The notes under the pieces: model-generated
Seen by the model: only the letters and a program-made list of their open reading frames with translations
What the model was told of the DNA's origin: nothing
Databases searched by the model: none
Assembly (NCBI RefSeq): GCF_001468225.1
Contig: NZ_LNRU01000004.1
Location: forward strand, 186,001 to 250,000
Source: Sphingopyxis sp. H053
GTDB taxonomy: Bacteria; Pseudomonadota; Alphaproteobacteria; Sphingomonadales; Sphingomonadaceae
Direction: 5' to 3'
DNA: 64,000 nt
Position numbers and translations under genes: made by a program
Part shown: positions 60,607 through 64,000 of the stretch, one piece after another
How positions within the stretch are numbered: position 1 is the stretch's first letter
How the letters are laid out: each line of letters opens with the position of its first letter

Positions 60607-62031
60607 CTAGCCTCCCGGACCACAATCGATGCAGCGAAGCGGCGGATTGGGTCCGAACCCGAGATGGTGGTTGAGGTGGCGAAGCGCGGTGCGCAGCCCT
60701 TCCTCGATGACGGGATGATAGAAGGGTCGTTCGAGCAATTCGGCGACGGTAAGCCGGCTCTCGATCGACCAGGCGAGGAGATGAGCGAGATGTTCCGCCG
60801 CGGGACCGAAGATCTCGGCGCCAAGCAGCAACCCGCTCGGCCGATCGCCATAGACGCGCAGCAATCCCCGGTTGAGCCCCAATACGCGAGCGCGTCCCTG
60901 GTCTTCGAACGACACTTCGCCGATGGCGAAATCCATCCGGTCGCGAAGAAGGTCGGCATGGCTGCGCCCGGCGATGGCAATCTGGGGATCGGTGAAGACG
61001 ATCGTCAACGGGGTCCGGCGCGCGCGGCGGTAGCTGTGCGGATAGCGCGCGGCATTTTCGCCTGCCACCCGGCCTTCGTCCGCGGCCTCGTGAAGGAGCG
61101 AGAGATCGACCGCCGAGTCGCCCGCGATGAAGATGTCGCTGTAACTGGCGCGCATCGACAGGTGATCATAGGTGGGGACGCCATGGGCATCGAGCGTGAG
61201 CGAGGTGTTTTCCAGTCCGAGATTGTCGACATTGGCCCGTCGGCCTGCGGCCGCGAGGAGATAGTCGAACCGCTCCTCGCTACCCGCTGACCGGACGATC
61301 ACAGCGTCCCCGTCGCGCGCGACGCGTGCATCGGCTGCCATCCAGTCGATAGGAATTTCGCTCGAGAAATGTGCCGCCGCATAAGCCGTGACGTCGGGAT
61401 CGGTGAGCGGGCCGACGCTGCCGCCGCGCCCATAGATATGGGTGCGGACACCGAGGCGATGCAAAGCCTGCCCGAGCTCCAGGCCGATCGCGCCGGTGCC
61501 GAAGACTGCAACCGAGGACGGCAGATCGGTCCAGTCGAACAGTTGGTCGTTGAAAATCAGCCGATCGCCCGCCGGTTCCAAACCCGCGGGTACGACCGGC
61601 CGCGAGCCCGTTGCGATCACGATGCTGCGCGCGCTGATCTGCTTCCCGCTCGCGAGTTCGAGCCGATTGTCATCGACAAAACGCGCCTGCTCGCGAAGCA
61701 GGCCTCCGGGCGCAAACCCCGCAATCGCCTCGGTGGCGAAGCTAACAAAGTGGTCGCGCTCGGCGCGGACGCGGTTCATGACCTGTACGCCGTCGACCTC
61801 GACGGGGCCGGAGCGAAGTCCGAACAGGCCGACGCTCTCGGCACGGTGGCGCGCCTCTGCCGCGGCGATCAGCAATTTGGAAGGCATGCAGCCAACGCGG
61901 GCGCAGGTGGTCCCCAGGGGGCCACCGTCGATCATGACGACGCGATCGCTATATTTGAGCGCTTCCCGGTACGCCGACATTCCAGCGGTGCCCGCGCCGA
62001 TTATCGCCACGTCATAGTCGAAATCGGCCAT
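60607..62031 (-). CDS. Flavin disulfide reductase (dihydrolipoamide dehydrogenase group)
   Basis: 474 residues. FAD loop VAIIGAGTAGMSAYREA, redox-active GTTCARVGCMPSK (C-x4-C), NAD loop AVFGTGAIGLELGQAL, GDS motif IFIAGDSAV, and the C-terminal FYHPVIEEGLRTAL with the catalytic His-Pro. Full length for the mercuric reductase/RclA/Lpd group. No partner 2-oxoacid dehydrogenase genes are near, so a stress-type reductase (RclA-like, quinone or Cu/thiol) is more likely than metabolic Lpd. Ends with RCIDCGPGG, an extra CxxC. Confidence 0.88.
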   Translation of the reverse strand: MADFDYDVAIIGAGTAGMSAYREALKYSDRVVMIDGGPLGTTCARVGCMPSKLLIAAAEARHRAESVGLFGLRSGPVEVDGVQVMNRVRAERDHFVSFATEAIAGFAPGGLLREQARFVDDNRLELASGKQISARSIVIATGSRPVVPAGLEPAGDRLIFNDQLFDWTDLPSSVAVFGTGAIGLELGQALHRLGVRTHIYGRGGSVGPLTDPDVTAYAAAHFSSEIPIDWMAADARVARDGDAVIVRSAGSEERFDYLLAAAGRRANVDNLGLENTSLTLDAHGVPTYDHLSMRASYSDIFIAGDSAVDLSLLHEAADEGRVAGENAARYPHSYRRARRTPLTIVFTDPQIAIAGRSHADLLRDRMDFAIGEVSFEDQGRARVLGLNRGLLRVYGDRPSGLLLGAEIFGPAAEHLAHLLAWSIESRLTVAELLERPFYHPVIEEGLRTALRHLNHHLGFGPNPPLRCIDCGPGG

Positions 62032-62112
62032 CCCGCTGTCCCTTCCTGATTACACGATGCGTATATTGCGCGCATCGGGCGCGCAAAGACAGTTGGCCCG
62101 TGGGCATGGTTT

Positions 62113-63093
62113 CTATGCCCTGCGGGAATAGTTTGTGGCGGCGAAGATGAGCGTGAGAGTCAATGTCATCCCGAAATAGGCGGTCAGGGCATGGGGAGCG
62201 AAGGAGGGCAACCCGTAGACGATGATGACCCCATTGCCGCCCGGGATGAGCTGGGTGGCCAACCCCATGACGGTGCCGCCGGCGAGATGCCGCGAGCCTT
62301 GACGCCAGTTGGTGCCGCGCAACCGGAAGCTGGCGGAACGGACGGCAGCAAATAGTCCCCCGCCGATCATCATCGCGGTGCCCAGAAGCGCCGGCAACGG
62401 AGAACTTGGGGTGAAATCGCGCATGACGAGCTGCGAGCCGTAGCTCGACAGGAGGCCCAGATAGGTCCAGCTCCCGGCGCAGGCGTACAGCAGGCCGCCG
62501 CCGATGCCGATGATGAGCATGGCCTCGAAGGGCCGCATCCGCGCGCGTCCAAGCAGCATCTTGCGCCAGCGCGACCGGCGGCGCAGCAATCGCAGGCGCG
62601 GCCAGCTCCACCAGCAGACCGCGGCGAAAGCCAGCCACGCCGCTATCGCGGCGAGCGGCGACGTCGCGAGCAGCGAGGGTTCGGGAATTTGCTGGGGCCT
62701 GTAGACTTTGGATATGAACGAGGCGCCGATCACCCAACCGGCGAGGGTCAGAAGATATCCGAGCCTGCCGCCGGTCAAATGCGCGAGTGTTCCAAAGCCG
62801 CAAGCCTGGTTCGCCCATGCGCCGATCCCGTAAAGACACCCGAACAGGAGAGCCTGGATCAACTGGTCATAGCCCGGGGACAGATGGAAAACAGCGGGTG
62901 CGGACCATGCCAGCGGAACGAGCAGAAGCCCTGACCAGCAAGCCGCCGTCGCGAAACCGATGAACTTGTCGGGTCGGCGCCGCACGACAAGATCCTGCGC
63001 CGCAACGACCACGCAGACCGTCCCGCGCCGGATCGCGAAGCCCATCGCAAAACTCAGTACCGATGCCGCGATGGCAACCGCAATAGCGTTCAT
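62113..63093 (-). CDS. YeeE/YedE-type sulfur transporter
   Basis: 326 residues, about nine membrane helices. Conserved Cys in RRGTVCVV and NQACGFGTLAHLTGGR as in the thiosulfate channel YeeE/TsuA; the third Cys position near GLATQLIPGGN appears replaced. Stop-start relation with the LysR gene (ATGA overlap) implies co-transcription. Possible uptake of thiosulfate or sulfite feeding thiol synthesis. Confidence 0.85.
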   Translation of the reverse strand: MNAIAVAIAASVLSFAMGFAIRRGTVCVVVAAQDLVVRRRPDKFIGFATAACWSGLLLVPLAWSAPAVFHLSPGYDQLIQALLFGCLYGIGAWANQACGFGTLAHLTGGRLGYLLTLAGWVIGASFISKVYRPQQIPEPSLLATSPLAAIAAWLAFAAVCWWSWPRLRLLRRRSRWRKMLLGRARMRPFEAMLIIGIGGGLLYACAGSWTYLGLLSSYGSQLVMRDFTPSSPLPALLGTAMMIGGGLFAAVRSASFRLRGTNWRQGSRHLAGGTVMGLATQLIPGGNGVIIVYGLPSFAPHALTAYFGMTLTLTLIFAATNYSRRA

Positions 63094-63995
63094 GAGAGCA
63101 AGCCGGGTCGCTCATCGGCAAAGACGGCGTTCATCTGCGGGCGGAGCCAGTCGAGGAAGGCGCGTACTCTCGCGGTCTGGTCGCGGCCAGCCGGCAGCAG
63201 CGCCCATAAATCAATGTCTTCGAGCATATGGTCGGGCAGCAACTCGACAAGATCGCCCGTATCGATCAGATCCGCGACGAAGGGCCGGGGCAACATCGCA
63301 TAGCCGAGACCGGCAAGCGCTGCCGACCGGGCCGTGTCGTCGCTGTCGAGAATGAGCGCGGGATGCACCATGATCGCGATGCGCGCGCTGCCCTCGCGGA
63401 AGACCCAGCTGTTCTTCGCATGATGAAGGCGCGAGATGATCGCGGGCTGCCCCATGAAATTGTGTGGGGCGTCGAGACCATTTTCGGCCTTGTTCGCGAC
63501 CAGCGCCATCCGCGTGCGCGCCATGCGAGAGGCGACGAGCGCGGTGTCGGCGAGCGCGCCGATCCGCAGCGCAACATCCACGCCCGATGCCACGACATCG
63601 GTTTCACGATCGGTGATCTCCAGATCGAGCGTGACTTCGGGAAAGCGATCGGAGAATTCCCGGAGGCGCGGCACGAGGTGCAGCCGGGCAAGGCAGGTGG
63701 GGACGACGACGCGCACCGGTCCGGCGAGACGGCCCCCGTCTTGCTTGGCGGCAACTTCCGCCGCGGCTGCGGCGGCGATCGCACGCTCGGCGCCGTCGCG
63801 GTAGCGGCGCCCCGCCTCGGTGAGCGTCAGGCTGCGGGTCGAGCGCTGGAACAGCCTGACGCCGAGATAGGCCTCGAGCTGCGCCACGGCTTTCGAAATC
63901 GATGGCTGACCGACATTGAGCCGGCGCGCCGCCGCGGAAAAGGAACCCGCCTCGGCCACGGCGAGGAACTGCTCCATGACGGCAAGTCGATCCAT
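63090..63995 (-). CDS. LysR-family regulator (second)
   Basis: 301 residues, ATG 63995. LysR HTH MEQFLAVAEAGSFSAAARRL-NVGQPSISKAVAQLEAYLG, then LDLEITDRETDVVASGVDVALRIG typical of the CrgA/aaeR-like group that often control transport or redox genes. Overlaps the YeeE/YedE gene by 4 nt. The true promoter is beyond or at the right edge. Confidence 0.9.
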   Translation of the reverse strand: MDRLAVMEQFLAVAEAGSFSAAARRLNVGQPSISKAVAQLEAYLGVRLFQRSTRSLTLTEAGRRYRDGAERAIAAAAAAEVAAKQDGGRLAGPVRVVVPTCLARLHLVPRLREFSDRFPEVTLDLEITDRETDVVASGVDVALRIGALADTALVASRMARTRMALVANKAENGLDAPHNFMGQPAIISRLHHAKNSWVFREGSARIAIMVHPALILDSDDTARSAALAGLGYAMLPRPFVADLIDTGDLVELLPDHMLEDIDLWALLPAGRDQTARVRAFLDWLRPQMNAVFADERPGLLS

Positions 63996-64000
63996 TTCAT

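Noticed and set aside
62055..62075. GATGCG-N9-CGCATC dyad upstream of the flavin reductase
   Set aside because: It recalls the MarR palindrome but spacing and flanks differ; not enough to call an operator.
62102..62120. GGGCAT-N7-ATGCCC hairpin near the flavin reductase start
   Set aside because: Overlaps the 3' end of the YeeE/YedE gene and has no T-run; too weak to call a terminator.
1..64000. CRISPR array, tRNA or rRNA genes, integrase and att repeats
   Set aside because: None seen on reading both strands; no regularly spaced repeats, no cloverleaf-like segment recognised and no recombinase motif in any credible gene. A tRNAscan or repeat search would be needed to exclude them fully.

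Overview
The window reads as high-GC alphaproteobacterial DNA, most likely a sphingomonad (Sphingobium, Sphingopyxis or Novosphingobium type). This rests on protein flavour and on a P-type conjugation module with DUF736, DUF2840, DUF2274, DUF6499 and DUF2285 proteins, an arrangement common in integrative and conjugative elements (ICEs) of that group. No integrase, att site, tRNA or replication origin is visible, so ICE versus plasmid is open.

1-31.6 kb is the conjugation and defence half. It starts with a tight minus-strand operon of three poorly known genes (AlbA_2/GNAT-like fusion, unknown 288-residue protein, zinc-ribbon protein cut by the window edge). Next come DUF736 genes mixed with accessory genes, a DUF6499/DUF2285 pair that looks joined by a +1 frameshift (like the ICE excision activator FseA), and an AlpA/RdfS-like HTH gene followed by DUF2840, a TraF-like peptidase, DUF736, a lytic transglycosylase fused to a headless relaxase, VirD4/TraG and a ribbon-helix-helix gene. 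A cargo block (HEPN-like gene, three-gene Lamassu/DdmABC-type system, RadC-like gene) precedes the regulator and the trbBCDEJ-trbK-trbLFGI-DUF2274 operon.

31.6-64 kb is a stress-response half: Dps, GAPDH, ribose-5-phosphate isomerase, 6-phosphogluconate dehydrogenase, an arginyl-tRNA synthetase, MsrB, two MsrA proteins, a sulfite-oxidase-like molybdoprotein with a flavin reductase, glutathione transferase, thioredoxin-like and DM13 proteins, quinone oxidoreductase, heme-binding GlcG-like protein, RclC-like (DUF417) protein, BdcR/BdcA-like pair, flavin disulfide reductase, YeeE/YedE transporter and many regulators. It looks like an oxidant or electrophile resistance island: NADPH supply, oxidised-methionine repair, disulfide reduction and iron sequestration.

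The main new observation is regulatory. Six promoters share CTAT-N7-ATAG-N7-CTAT-TGGA, with OxyR-like 11-bp periodicity overlapping a -35 box that sits 17 bp from a -10 position. They lie upstream of dps, msrBA, the sulfite-oxidase/reductase pair, the quinone oxidoreductase gene, gnd and the msrA2 cluster. A second palindrome, TATATGCGC-N-GCGCATATA, lies upstream of a cysteine-tailed MarR gene, between gap and rpiA, and twice upstream of a LysR gene. This suggests a MarR-to-LysR cascade carried with the island; it is inference from motifs and gene order.
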